A stretch of 64,000 bases of DNA from positions 48,055 through 112,054 of the forward strand of contig JANQOU010000005.1 of assembly GCA_028285585.1 (NCBI GenBank), in the 5' to 3' direction. Below the pieces are notes generated by a model. It was not told the DNA's origin. It ran no database searches and saw nothing but the letters and a program-made list of their open reading frames with translations. The stretch comes from Acidimicrobiia bacterium. GTDB taxonomy: Bacteria; Actinomycetota; Acidimicrobiia; Spongiisociales; ZC4RG35. Shown piece after piece: positions 17,636 to 25,402 of this stretch (within the stretch, counting starts at the first letter, position 1; each line of letters opens with the position of its first letter). A program made the translations under genes and the position numbers.

Positions 17636-18082
17636 TCAGGATGACTCCAGCGCCTCCATCAATGTGTTCCAGCCAAGGCTGGCGCACTTGATCCTCACCG
17701 GATACTGCCGCACTCCCTGAAGAGCTTCGAGGTCTCCGAGAACCGAGCCAGGTCGTTCCGGGTCGAGGCCGGTGTCGTCGCTCTCGTCGAGAGACATCAT
17801 GGTCCTGAACTTGTCGACCAGGTCTTCGATCTCGGCCTTGGTCTTGCCTTTGATCGCCTCTGTCATCATCGAGGCCGAGGACTGGCTGATAGAGCAGCCT
17901 TGTCCCACGACTGCCACGTCCGAAACGACATCGCCGTCGTATCGGATCTCGATGCTGATCTCGTCACCGCACAGCGGGTTCACGCCTTGGGCCGTGGCAT
18001 CGGGGGTATCCAGCTGGCCCTTGTTGCGAGGGTTCCTGTAGTGGTCGAGGATCACCTCTCGGTAGAGCTCTTCGAGTGCCAT
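17636..18082 (-). CDS. sufU: Fe-S/sulfur-transfer protein SufU
   Basis: A 148-residue IscU-like zinc protein of the SufU type, which receives sulfur from SufS. Three conserved cysteines are visible: C38 (NPLCGD), C63 (GQGCSISQSSASMM) and C133 (IKCASLGW), with the SufU-specific insertion between the last two. The start is the ATG at 18082 that overlaps the sufS stop (ATGA); a longer open frame runs antisense through sufS and is discarded. Together with the upstream sufC and sufS it forms an operon. Confidence 0.92.
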   Translation of the reverse strand: MALEELYREVILDHYRNPRNKGQLDTPDATAQGVNPLCGDEISIEIRYDGDVVSDVAVVGQGCSISQSSASMMTEAIKGKTKAEIEDLVDKFRTMMSLDESDDTGLDPERPGSVLGDLEALQGVRQYPVRIKCASLGWNTLMEALESS

Positions 18083-19296
18083 CAATTGACTCCGAACAAC
18101 TCGCCGGCCCGTCGTAATCCGGCGACCAGGGCGTCGATGTCGGCTTCCTCGTTGTACACGTAGAAGCTGGCTCGGGCAGTGGCCGCCACTCCGAGGCACT
18201 TCATCAGCGGCTTGGCGCAGTGGTGGCCGGCTCGCACCGCCACGTTCTGCTCGTCGAGGATCGTGGCCAGGTCGTGGGCATGGATCCCATCCATGGTCAT
18301 CGAGACCACTCCGCCACGCCGATCGAGGTCGTTGGGGCCCTGAATGGTGACGCCGGGGACATCTCCGAGGCGCTCCAGGGCGATCGCCGTCAGCTCCTGG
18401 TCGTGTTGGAAGATCTTCTCCATCCCTATCGAGTCGAGGTAGTCGATCGCGGCGTGCAGCCCGACGGCTTCGATGATCGGCGGGGTTCCGGCCTCGAAGC
18501 GATGGGGGATAGGAGCCCATGTCGCGTCGTGCAGGCTCACCTCTGAGATCATCTCGCCGCCACCTTCGAATGGCTCCGTTTCCTCGAGGGCGTCCATCCG
18601 ACCCCACAGGACGCCGATCCCCGTGGGGCCGAGCATCTTGTGTGAGGAAAAGGCGACGAAGTCGGCTCCCAGTTCCTGGACGTCAACCGGGGCGTGGGGG
18701 ACCAGCTGAGCAGCGTCGACCACGACACGGGCTCCGACAGCGTGTGCCATCTCAGCGATGGTGGGGATGTCGGGCATCGTTCCCAACACGTTGGACATCC
18801 CAGTGACCGCCACCACTTTCACGCGCGGGACCAGCTTCTCCGCATATGCGTCCATGTCAAGGCGATGATCTTCGGTGACCGGGATGTGATCGAGTGTGGC
18901 GCCGGTTCGTTTGGCAACCATCTGCCACGGAACCAGGTTGGCGTGGTGCTCCATCTCTGTAGAGAGAATGATGTCGTCCTCACCGAGGTTCTCGAGCCCC
19001 CATCCGAACGCGACGGTGTTGAGCGCGGTGGTGGCCCCTCTGGTGAAGACAACCTCGTCATCGGTCGAGGAGCCGATGAACTCGGCCACACGTCTCCGAG
19101 CGGCCTCGTAGGCGTCGGTCGAGGCGACGGAGAGCTTGTAGGCACCACGGTGGACGTTGGCGTAAGACGTTCGGGCAAAATTGTCCATCGCCTCCAGCAC
19201 CGGGATCGGCTTCTGTGAGGAGGCGCCTGAGTCGAGGAAGTGGACGCCGTCGTCCAGGACCGGGAAGTCGTCCTTGAGGTAGGAGAGGTCGGTCAC
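18082..19296 (-). CDS. sufS: Cysteine desulfurase SufS
   Basis: A 404-residue type II cysteine desulfurase. It starts with 'LKDDFPVLDDGVHFLDSGASSQKP', typical for the SufS/CsdA branch. The PLP lysine is in 'FVAFSSHKMLGPTGIGVLWG' and the active cysteine in 'RAGHHCAKPLM'. It removes sulfur from cysteine and hands it to SufU. GTG start 5 bp after the sufC stop; its own stop overlaps the sufU start. Confidence 0.94.
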   Translation of the reverse strand: MTDLSYLKDDFPVLDDGVHFLDSGASSQKPIPVLEAMDNFARTSYANVHRGAYKLSVASTDAYEAARRRVAEFIGSSTDDEVVFTRGATTALNTVAFGWGLENLGEDDIILSTEMEHHANLVPWQMVAKRTGATLDHIPVTEDHRLDMDAYAEKLVPRVKVVAVTGMSNVLGTMPDIPTIAEMAHAVGARVVVDAAQLVPHAPVDVQELGADFVAFSSHKMLGPTGIGVLWGRMDALEETEPFEGGGEMISEVSLHDATWAPIPHRFEAGTPPIIEAVGLHAAIDYLDSIGMEKIFQHDQELTAIALERLGDVPGVTIQGPNDLDRRGGVVSMTMDGIHAHDLATILDEQNVAVRAGHHCAKPLMKCLGVAATARASFYVYNEEADIDALVAGLRRAGELFGVN

Positions 19297-19301
19297 CGCG
19301 C

Positions 19302-20069
19302 TCAGCCTACGGCTGAGTTTGTGGCGCCCGGCTTGAACGACTCGTATCCCTCTTCTTCGAGCCGCTCCGCCAGCTCGGGCCCGCCGCTCTCGATTATCTG
19401 GCCGTCCATGAAGATATGGACATGGTGAGGGGCGATGTACTCGAGCAGGCGCTGGTAGTGGGTGATGATGAGGAACCCCCGCTCCGGTGTGGTCAGCTTG
19501 TTGACCCCTTCGGCCACAGTCCTCAAGGCGTCGATGTCGAGACCGGAGTCCGTCTCGTCCATGATCGCTAGCTCTGGCTCGAGCACCGCCATCTGGAGGA
19601 TCTCGTTTCGCTTGCGCTCGCCTCCAGAGAAGCCCTCATTCAGATAGCGGTCGGCGAACGAGGACTCCATGTCGAGTTCCTTCATGGCGTCCATGACCTT
19701 CAGTCGGAGCTCGAGCACGGTGAGGTCGACACCGGTGCGATTGGACAAAGCTTGGCGTAGGAACTGGATGACCGAAACGCCGGGGATGGCCTCCGGGTGC
19801 TGGAACGCCAGGAACATCCCGGCCGCGCCTCTGTCGGTTGGCGGCGCCTCGGTCACGTCTTCGCCTTGGTACAAGATGCGGCCTTGGGTCACCTCGTATT
19901 CGGGGTTGCCCATCAGGACTGAGGCAAGTGTCGACTTGCCCGAGCCGTTCGGGCCCATCAGGGCATGGATCTTGCCGCGGTCCACGGTCAGGTTGACGCC
20001 TTTGAGGATCTCAAAGTCGCCAGCGGAGACGTGAAGGTCTTCGATTTGCAGGAGGGGTGATTCGCTCAC
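19302..20069 (-). CDS. sufC: Fe-S assembly ATPase SufC (copy 2)
   Basis: A 255-residue SufC ATPase: Walker A GPNGSGKST (residues 39-47), signature FSGGERKRNE, Walker B region LAIMDETDSGLDIDALR. It is clearly a second SufC, diverged from the one at 11495-12298, and has the normal SufC length. First gene of sufC-sufS-sufU. The GTG at 20069 has no SD but follows TACCAT by 6 nt, a leaderless arrangement, with the shared suf dyad immediately upstream. Confidence 0.92.
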   Translation of the reverse strand: MSESPLLQIEDLHVSAGDFEILKGVNLTVDRGKIHALMGPNGSGKSTLASVLMGNPEYEVTQGRILYQGEDVTEAPPTDRGAAGMFLAFQHPEAIPGVSVIQFLRQALSNRTGVDLTVLELRLKVMDAMKELDMESSFADRYLNEGFSGGERKRNEILQMAVLEPELAIMDETDSGLDIDALRTVAEGVNKLTTPERGFLIITHYQRLLEYIAPHHVHIFMDGQIIESGGPELAERLEEEGYESFKPGATNSAVG

Positions 20070-20075
20070 GGTCTC

Positions 20076-20106
20076 ATGGTATTTCCACTACCTCGATAGG
20101 GGAAAT
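20076..20106 (-). promoter_or_regulatory. Shared suf promoter/operator motif, copy 2
   Basis: On the minus strand CTATCG-AGG-TAGTGGAAATAC (20099 to 20079) matches the sufD motif at 18 of 21 positions, and TACCAT (20081 to 20076) aligns with the sufD -10. Here the dyad is nearly perfect: ATTTCC-C-CTA, 6-nt centre, TAG-T-GGAAAT (20106 to 20081). A factor bound here would cover the -10/spacer region. Confidence 0.6.
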
Positions 20107-20109
20107 GTG

Positions 20110-20604
20110 TCAGGTGAGGTCGGCCCAGATCGGCGAGGCCAATCGGTCGAGGTCGGCCAGTGAGATGGGAAACACCGTGGTGGGAGTTCCTCCGGCAGCC
20201 CACACCGGGTCGTTCCGTCTCAGGGACTCATCGGCGAACACGCGGATGTTCGAGGAGTGCCCAAAGGGCGGTGTGCCACCGGCCGCATAACCGGTCGACT
20301 CCCGCACCTCATCCAACGAAGCCCTCCGAGAGGATTGAGCGCCCGCGACGGTGGCCAACTTGTCCGTGTCAAGGCGCAGGTCTCCAGGGACTAGCGCCAG
20401 CACCGGCTCTTCGGCTGCGTCGTCGATAACGACAAAGACGAGGCTCTTCACGATGGCTGCCACCGGGCAGCCGATGGCTGTGGCGGCATCGTCGGCGGTC
20501 TTGGTCCCTTCGGGGAAGTGGTGGATGTCCAACTCGAACCCGGGAACGGCGCCGGCGAGCCGCCGGCTTGCCTCCGGTAGCTCAGCCCCCGCGGACGATG
20601 TCAA
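20110..20604 (-). CDS. YbaK/EbsC-family aminoacyl-tRNA deacylase-like protein
   Basis: A 164-residue single-domain protein of the YbaK/ProX editing family, which hydrolyses mischarged aminoacyl-tRNAs such as Cys-tRNA(Pro). Motifs: 'IVKSLVFVV' (conserved Lys), 'VPGDLRLDTDKLA' and 'GYAAGGTPPFGH', then 'VWAAGGT'. The start lies 23 bases inside the upstream luciferase-like gene, so it is read as the last gene of that operon. Exact tRNA substrate not assignable. Confidence 0.85.
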   Translation of the reverse strand: MTSSAGAELPEASRRLAGAVPGFELDIHHFPEGTKTADDAATAIGCPVAAIVKSLVFVVIDDAAEEPVLALVPGDLRLDTDKLATVAGAQSSRRASLDEVRESTGYAAGGTPPFGHSSNIRVFADESLRRNDPVWAAGGTPTTVFPISLADLDRLASPIWADLT

Positions 20605-21493
20605 CTGTCTCTCGCATGCCGTCGGAGTCGTCGAGGTCGAGCCACTGAACGTAGATCCGCTCGACGCCGGCCTCTTCGAGGCCGGCGACAGTCTCGGCCA
20701 CTCGATCGGGGGTGCCCATCGGGAAGCCGTTGTTCACGTAGCGGTCCTCCAACTCCTTGGGGGAAAGTCCCCGTGACTCCGCCGACCGAGCCAGGCGATC
20801 CTGATACTCGGCTTCGGTCCTCCCCACCATGGCGCCGCCCATGACGGTCGCTTCGACCTGACGATCGCCGGCGGCTTCTCTCATCGCGGCGATCTTCTGC
20901 CGGGCCTGGTCGGGCGGGCAGATGAAGAAGTTGTACTCGTCGGCTCTCTCGCCGGCGATGCGCGGGGTCCGGCTTGGGCCAGAGCCGCCGACCACAAGTC
21001 GTATCCCGGATGGCTTCGGCTTCACGTCGGCATCCAGTGAGTAGTACTTGCCTTCGTGCTTTCCGGTGCCTTCGCCGAATGCGGCGTCGAGGTAGTCGAG
21101 TGATTCTTCGAACCGCGCCCATCGCTCGGGCCACTCCGGGAAGGGGAGCCCGAGTTGAACGTGTTCCAGCTCCATCCATCCGGTGCCCACGCCGAGGTCG
21201 AGCCGGCCTCCCGACATCTGATCGATCGTCGCTGCGTTCTTGGCGATGACGGCAGGGTGCCGGAAGGTGATGGGTGACACGAGCACACAGAGCCTGATGT
21301 CGCTGGTCTCGCGGGCCAGCCCGGCCAAGACGGCGAAGGCATCGGTGGCGTCCGGGGTGGGGTCGCCCCCGGAGAGGAAGTGGTCGCAGCGGGCGAAGGA
21401 GGCGAGCCCCTCGTCTTCGCACCACTTCGCTGCTGCCAGCTGTTGTTCGTACGTGCCGCCGAGATGGGGCTCGGTCATCAATGAGAACTTCAA
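20582..21493 (-). CDS. LLM-class F420-dependent oxidoreductase
   Basis: A 303-residue luciferase-like TIM-barrel protein. Family blocks: 'LCVLVSPITFRHPAVIAKNAATIDQMSGGRLDLGVGTGWMELEH' (partly quoted), 'RLVVGGSGPSRTPRIAGERADEYN'. Such proteins use F420 or FMN to oxidise or reduce small molecules. TTG start with AGGAG 5 nt upstream. It sits between a paralogue and the YbaK-like gene under a TetR regulator. The substrate is unknown. Confidence 0.82.
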   Translation of the reverse strand: MKFSLMTEPHLGGTYEQQLAAAKWCEDEGLASFARCDHFLSGGDPTPDATDAFAVLAGLARETSDIRLCVLVSPITFRHPAVIAKNAATIDQMSGGRLDLGVGTGWMELEHVQLGLPFPEWPERWARFEESLDYLDAAFGEGTGKHEGKYYSLDADVKPKPSGIRLVVGGSGPSRTPRIAGERADEYNFFICPPDQARQKIAAMREAAGDRQVEATVMGGAMVGRTEAEYQDRLARSAESRGLSPKELEDRYVNNGFPMGTPDRVAETVAGLEEAGVERIYVQWLDLDDSDGMRETVDIVRGG

Positions 21494-21506
21494 GGTTTCT
21501 CCTGGG

Positions 21507-22427
21507 TCAGGGCTGGTAGGCGTCGAAGATTAAGCCGAAGTCGGACGGGTCGTCTTCGTTGACGAAGACCTGTGAGTAGTAGCGCTCACACCCTGCCTCT
21601 TCGAGAGCCGCGATCATCTCTGAGGCCTTCGAGCCGGAGCCGTGTGGTATCTGCCGTTCCTCGTAGACAGTTTCGATCTCCTCGGGTGACCGATCGGTGA
21701 TCTCAGCCAGCTTGTCCAGCATCCTCTTGTAGTCGGGCTCCTTCTTGGCGGCGATGCCCGGCCCGGCCGACGTCCAGGTGATCTCGTCGGGGTCGCGGCC
21801 CGCGTCTGCGGCCTCCTGCCGTGTCAGCTCCCTGATCTCGGCGTACTTCTCGGGATGGGTTCCGTAGAGGTTGTACTCGTCTCCGTAGAGGGCGACGATC
21901 CTGCGCGCCTTGGGCTTTCCGGCGCCACCTCCCATCAGCCGCAGGTTGGCTGGCACCGGGTTCGGCGAGAAGTCGGCGAGTTGGTAGTGCTTGCCGTCGA
22001 AGCCGCCGGAGCCGGGCGTCATGGCAGCCTTGATGTAGGCCATGGCTTCCTCGTACATCTCCATGCGGGTCTTCAGGTCGGGGTAGGGGAGGCCGAAGAG
22101 CTCGAACTCCTCATCCATCCAGCCTGCGCCGAGCCCGAGGACGAACCGCCCTCCTGAGATCTCGTCGAGGGTCACGCCCATCTTGTAGAGCACCGCCGGG
22201 TGCCGGAAGGTCACGGGGGACACGAGACAGACCAGGTCGGGTGTCGTTGTCTCTCTGGCCAGCGCCGCCAAATGGACCAGATGGTCCCATGCCGGCATCT
22301 CGGGAGCGTTGCCTCGATGCAGATAATGATCGGGGAGGGCGACCGCGGCGAGACCGCGCTGCTCCGCCCACTTCGCAGCGGTGAGGATGAACTCCCAATC
22401 ACCCCTGGTCTGTATCCCGAATTCCAT
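21507..22427 (-). CDS. LLM-class F420-dependent oxidoreductase, paralogue
   Basis: A 306-residue luciferase-like protein homologous to the gene that follows it ('CLVSPVTFRHPAVLYKMGVTLDEISGGRFVLGLGAGWM', partly quoted; 'LRLMGGGAGKPKARRIVALYGDEYN'). The ATG overlaps the TetR stop by one base (TGATG). The two enzymes are diverged and may act as consecutive or alternative enzymes on the ligand sensed by the TetR protein (inference). Confidence 0.82.
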   Translation of the reverse strand: MEFGIQTRGDWEFILTAAKWAEQRGLAAVALPDHYLHRGNAPEMPAWDHLVHLAALARETTTPDLVCLVSPVTFRHPAVLYKMGVTLDEISGGRFVLGLGAGWMDEEFELFGLPYPDLKTRMEMYEEAMAYIKAAMTPGSGGFDGKHYQLADFSPNPVPANLRLMGGGAGKPKARRIVALYGDEYNLYGTHPEKYAEIRELTRQEAADAGRDPDEITWTSAGPGIAAKKEPDYKRMLDKLAEITDRSPEEIETVYEERQIPHGSGSKASEMIAALEEAGCERYYSQVFVNEDDPSDFGLIFDAYQP

Positions 22428-22987
22428 CAGACCGGCGCCAAGGTCATGTTGACCAGGGATCGGGCGTGGAGTGCCACGTCGAATGCGGGGTCGAGCACGC
22501 GATGGATTGCTATCCCGTTGAGGGACGAGACCAGGGTCTCCGCCCGCTGTCTGGCCTCGCCGTCGGCTAGCTCCGGGTGTTGGCGGCCTATCGCTGCGGC
22601 AAATCTGCTGACTCGGCCTTCGTGGTGCCTCAGCATCCGTCCTCGCAGCTCCGAGTTGTCCTTTGTCCCGGACACCGCCATCCGCACATACACCCGTGCC
22701 AGGTCTTCCTGCTCGACGGTGAATCTGATGTAGGCGTCAACGAGGTCGTCGAGAGTGTCGGTCCCGAGATGCTCCGGGTCTGGGTCCACCGCGTTGATGG
22801 CTTCCCTGACGACGGTGATGATCGCCTGCTCCTTGGAGTCGAATATGTTGTAGAAACTGCCCGGGAGCACGCCCGCTCGACCGCAAATCGCCTTGATGGT
22901 GGTGCCTTCGAGACCGGTTTCCGCGATGAGCGCTCCCGTGGCCTGGAGAATCTTGTCCCGCGTCTCCAGACCCGCCTTGTATCGCAT
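22427..22987 (-). CDS. TetR-family transcriptional regulator
   Basis: A 186-residue regulator. The helix-turn-helix is in the first 60 residues: 'TRDKILQATGALIAETGLEGTTIKAICGRAGVLPGSFYNIFDSKEQ' (partly quoted) is the standard TetR N-terminal block. The C-terminal domain is a helical ligand-binding domain. The ATG at 22987 is preferred over longer frames because it puts the HTH at the usual place and has TACGGT 7 nt upstream. It heads an operon with two LLM genes and YbaK, divergent from the acyl-CoA dehydrogenase. Confidence 0.85.
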   Translation of the reverse strand: MRYKAGLETRDKILQATGALIAETGLEGTTIKAICGRAGVLPGSFYNIFDSKEQAIITVVREAINAVDPDPEHLGTDTLDDLVDAYIRFTVEQEDLARVYVRMAVSGTKDNSELRGRMLRHHEGRVSRFAAAIGRQHPELADGEARQRAETLVSSLNGIAIHRVLDPAFDVALHARSLVNMTLAPV

Positions 22988-22994
22988 GGCGTGC

Positions 22995-23000
22995 ACCGTA
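22995..23000 (-). promoter_or_regulatory. Putative -10 element of the tetR operon
   Basis: TACGGT on the minus strand, 7 nt before the tetR ATG, with no SD. Fits the leaderless pattern seen at other operon heads in the window. Confidence 0.35.
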
Positions 23001-23045
23001 GCGTCAGGGCAGTGGCAACCCGTTTTCCTTGAGCGTTGATTCAAA

Positions 23046-23063
23046 TTAGAGTGACCACTCAAA
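23046..23063. promoter_or_regulatory. Candidate TetR operator
   Basis: TTAGAGTGACCACTCAAA is an 18-bp near-perfect palindrome (GAGTG/CACTC core) in the divergent region between the TetR regulator and the acyl-CoA dehydrogenase. Size and position are typical of a TetR operator. Confidence 0.45.
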
Positions 23064-23072
23064 TCTTCACGT

Positions 23073-23121
23073 GTTGCTATAGCAAGGCGTCGCGCCAGGC
23101 GCGACGCCTTGCTATAGCAAC
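23073..23121. repeat. 49-bp perfect palindrome
   Basis: Two exact 24-base arms (23073-23096 and 23098-23121) around a single A at 23097. Each outer part contains the self-complementary TTGCTATAGCAA (23074-23085 and 23109-23120); the inner arms are GGCGTCGCGCC and its complement. There is no T-tract. In the acyl-CoA dehydrogenase leader it would fold into a very stable hairpin ending 18 nt before the start codon. It could be a mobile palindromic repeat or a regulatory hairpin. Confidence 0.85.
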
Positions 23122-23139
23122 GAGAGAGAAAGGTGCGGA

Positions 23140-24933
23140 GTGAGTCACTACAAGTCGAACCTTCGAGACATCGAGTTCAATCTCTTCGAGGTTCACCGCA
23201 TTCAGGACTACCTCGGACAGGGCGAGTGGGCAGATCTCGACGAGGACACCGTTCGCCACATCCTCACCGAGATCGAGCGTTTGGCACGCGAGGACTTCGC
23301 TGCCTCCTATGAGGACCAGGACCGCATCCCGCTCGAGCTGGTCGACGGTGAAGTGAAGATCCAGGACTCGGTCAAGGCCAGTGTGCGCGCATACAAAGAG
23401 GGCGGTTGGGGATCTATCGGACTGCCTCAGGAGATGGGCGGCAACCCTGTCCCGCCAACGGTGATGTGGGCGGCCGAGGAGATGATGCTCGCCGCCAACA
23501 CCACGGTCCTGTTCTATGCCGGCGGTGAGTCGTTTGCACGGATCCTGTTCGAGGAGGGGACAGAGGAGCAGAAAGACTTCGCCAAGCTCTGGGTGGAGAA
23601 GGAGTGGGCCGGCACCATGATCCTGACCGAGCCCGACGCAGGGTCCGACGTGGGTGCAGGCACCACCAAGGCAACCGATCAGGGCGACGGCACCTGGCAT
23701 CTGGAGGGTGTGAAGAGGTTCATCACCAGTGGTGAACACGACATCTCAGAGAACATCATCCATCTGGTGCTCGCCCGGCCCGAGGGTGCCGGACCGGGGA
23801 CCAAAGGCCTGTCGCTGTTCGTCGTGCCCAAGTTCCTGGTCAATGACGACGGCTCGCTCGGCCCGCGCAACGGCGTCTACGCCACCAACATCGAGAAGAA
23901 GATGGGTCTCAAGGGCTCGACCACCTGCGAGATGACCTTCGGCACCGGCGACCCGGCGGTGGGGTATCTCGTTGGCGACAAGCACGACGGGATCCGCCAG
24001 ATGTTCAGGGTCATCGAGAACGCCCGGATGATGATCGGGACCAAGGCCATGGGAACGCTGTCGACCGGCTATCTGAATGCTCTCGATTACGCGAAGGAGC
24101 GTCTACAAGGGCCCGACATGCTGGAGATGGCCAGCAAGGACGCACCTCGCGTCCCCATTATCGACCACCCCGATGTGAGGCGGATGCTGATGCATCAGAA
24201 GGCCTACGTCGAAGGTCTCCGAGCCATGGTGCTCTATGCCGCATCGATCCAGGATGCGATCAAGATGAATCCTGGCGACGACCAGCTCGAGCGGCGCAAC
24301 GACCTGCTGCTGCCTTTGGTGAAGGGCTACACCTCCGAGCGCTCGTACGAGCTGCTGTCGACCTCACTCCAGGTGTTTGGCGGTGCCGGGTTCACCCAGG
24401 ACTTCCCCATAGAGCAGTACATCCGCGACGCCAAGATCGACACGATCTACGAGGGCACCACCGGTATCCAGGCGCTCGACTTGTTCTTCAGGAAGATCGC
24501 CCGTGACCAGGGTGAGACTCTGGCTGCCCTGGCAGCGGAGGTGCTCGAGTTCGTCAAGGGCGGCGACGACCAGGATCCACTGGCCGTCGAGCGGGAGCAG
24601 CTCGGCAAGCTGCTTGACGACACTCAAGCTCATCTCGGGTTCATGGTCGAAGACCTGATGGCCTCGATGGCCGGTGAGCGGGAGCGCATCTACGAGGTGG
24701 GTCTCCAGGCGAACGCCCTGTTGGAGTCCGTTGCCGAGGTTGTGGTGGCCTGGCAACTACTCCGGCAAGCGGAGCACGCCATCGGCAAGGTCGGCGAAGA
24801 CCCCTTCTACCTGGGCAAGGTCGAGTCGGCTCGCTGGTTCATCGATGATGTTTTGCCGAAGGTCGCCGCGAGGCGAGAGGCTGCCGGAGCTGAAGATGGC
24901 AGGCTGATGAGCCTGCCTGTCGACGCCTTTTAG
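23140..24933 (+). CDS. Long-form acyl-CoA dehydrogenase
   Basis: A 597-residue FAD flavoenzyme of the long (about 600-residue) acyl-CoA dehydrogenase group with an extra N-terminal segment and a C-terminal helical extension. Blocks: 'AGTMILTEPDAGSDVGAGTTKA', 'VKRFITSGEHD', 'MGLKGSTTCEM', 'VFGGAGFTQDFPIEQYIRDAKIDTIYEGTTGIQ' (partly quoted; contains the base-Glu region). It oxidises acyl-CoA to enoyl-CoA in fatty-acid or aromatic side-chain degradation. GTG start with AAAGG upstream, just after the palindrome; probably controlled by the divergent TetR. Confidence 0.9.
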   Translation: MSHYKSNLRDIEFNLFEVHRIQDYLGQGEWADLDEDTVRHILTEIERLAREDFAASYEDQDRIPLELVDGEVKIQDSVKASVRAYKEGGWGSIGLPQEMGGNPVPPTVMWAAEEMMLAANTTVLFYAGGESFARILFEEGTEEQKDFAKLWVEKEWAGTMILTEPDAGSDVGAGTTKATDQGDGTWHLEGVKRFITSGEHDISENIIHLVLARPEGAGPGTKGLSLFVVPKFLVNDDGSLGPRNGVYATNIEKKMGLKGSTTCEMTFGTGDPAVGYLVGDKHDGIRQMFRVIENARMMIGTKAMGTLSTGYLNALDYAKERLQGPDMLEMASKDAPRVPIIDHPDVRRMLMHQKAYVEGLRAMVLYAASIQDAIKMNPGDDQLERRNDLLLPLVKGYTSERSYELLSTSLQVFGGAGFTQDFPIEQYIRDAKIDTIYEGTTGIQALDLFFRKIARDQGETLAALAAEVLEFVKGGDDQDPLAVEREQLGKLLDDTQAHLGFMVEDLMASMAGERERIYEVGLQANALLESVAEVVVAWQLLRQAEHAIGKVGEDPFYLGKVESARWFIDDVLPKVAARREAAGAEDGRLMSLPVDAF

Positions 24934-24952
24934 GCACGGCATTCTCGTCGGT

Positions 24953-24958
24953 TACGTT
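24953..24958 (+). promoter_or_regulatory. Putative -10 element of the 24965 operon
   Basis: TACGTT, exactly 6 nt before the GTG at 24965 and without an SD, as for cysD. It supports both the start choice and a leaderless transcript. Confidence 0.4.
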
Positions 24959-24964
24959 TAGCGG

Positions 24965-25402
24965 GTGTCCTCGGCCGTCGTCGTCGCATTCGTTGCGCTC
25001 CTCCTAGGAGTGCTGCTGGTGATAGTGGCGATGATCGTCTGGCAGGAGGCGAAGCGCCGACCCTCTTACGAGCCGCTCGAGTATGTGATCGAAGATGCCG
25101 TGAAACACGTCCTGGCCGGGTTGCCCGCAGAGTCATCGTTGAGAAGAGCCGATGTTCGGAGGGTCCTCGAATACGAGGTCTTCTACTTGCAAGGCCTGGC
25201 ACAACAGGATCGAAAGAACCCGGTCGAGACAGTCGCCGGTGGTCACGACGCTTCGGTCGACTACATAGCAGCCGAGATAGAGGCAAAACACGGCGTCGCC
25301 TACTCTCCGGAGGACATCGAAGAGGTTTTGCGCCTCGAGGCCGACTATCTGGCGGCTATCGGCGCGATAGGTGACCCAGTGGACATAGGAGAAGAGGAAT
25401 GA
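24965..25402 (+). CDS. Membrane-anchored protein of unknown function
   Basis: A 145-residue protein with an N-terminal transmembrane helix (about residues 4-26) and a cytoplasmic, acidic helical domain ('VIEDAVKHVLAGLPAESSLRRADVRRVLEYEVFYLQGL'; partly quoted). No family recognised. It overlaps the zinc-ribbon gene by four bases (ATGA), so it heads a three-gene operon of small proteins. Confidence 0.65.
   Translation: MSSAVVVAFVALLLGVLLVIVAMIVWQEAKRRPSYEPLEYVIEDAVKHVLAGLPAESSLRRADVRRVLEYEVFYLQGLAQQDRKNPVETVAGGHDASVDYIAAEIEAKHGVAYSPEDIEEVLRLEADYLAAIGAIGDPVDIGEEE

Noticed and set aside
23073..23121. Rho-independent terminator
   Set aside because: No T-tract on either side, and it lies upstream of both neighbouring genes, which are divergent, so there is no gene end to terminate.
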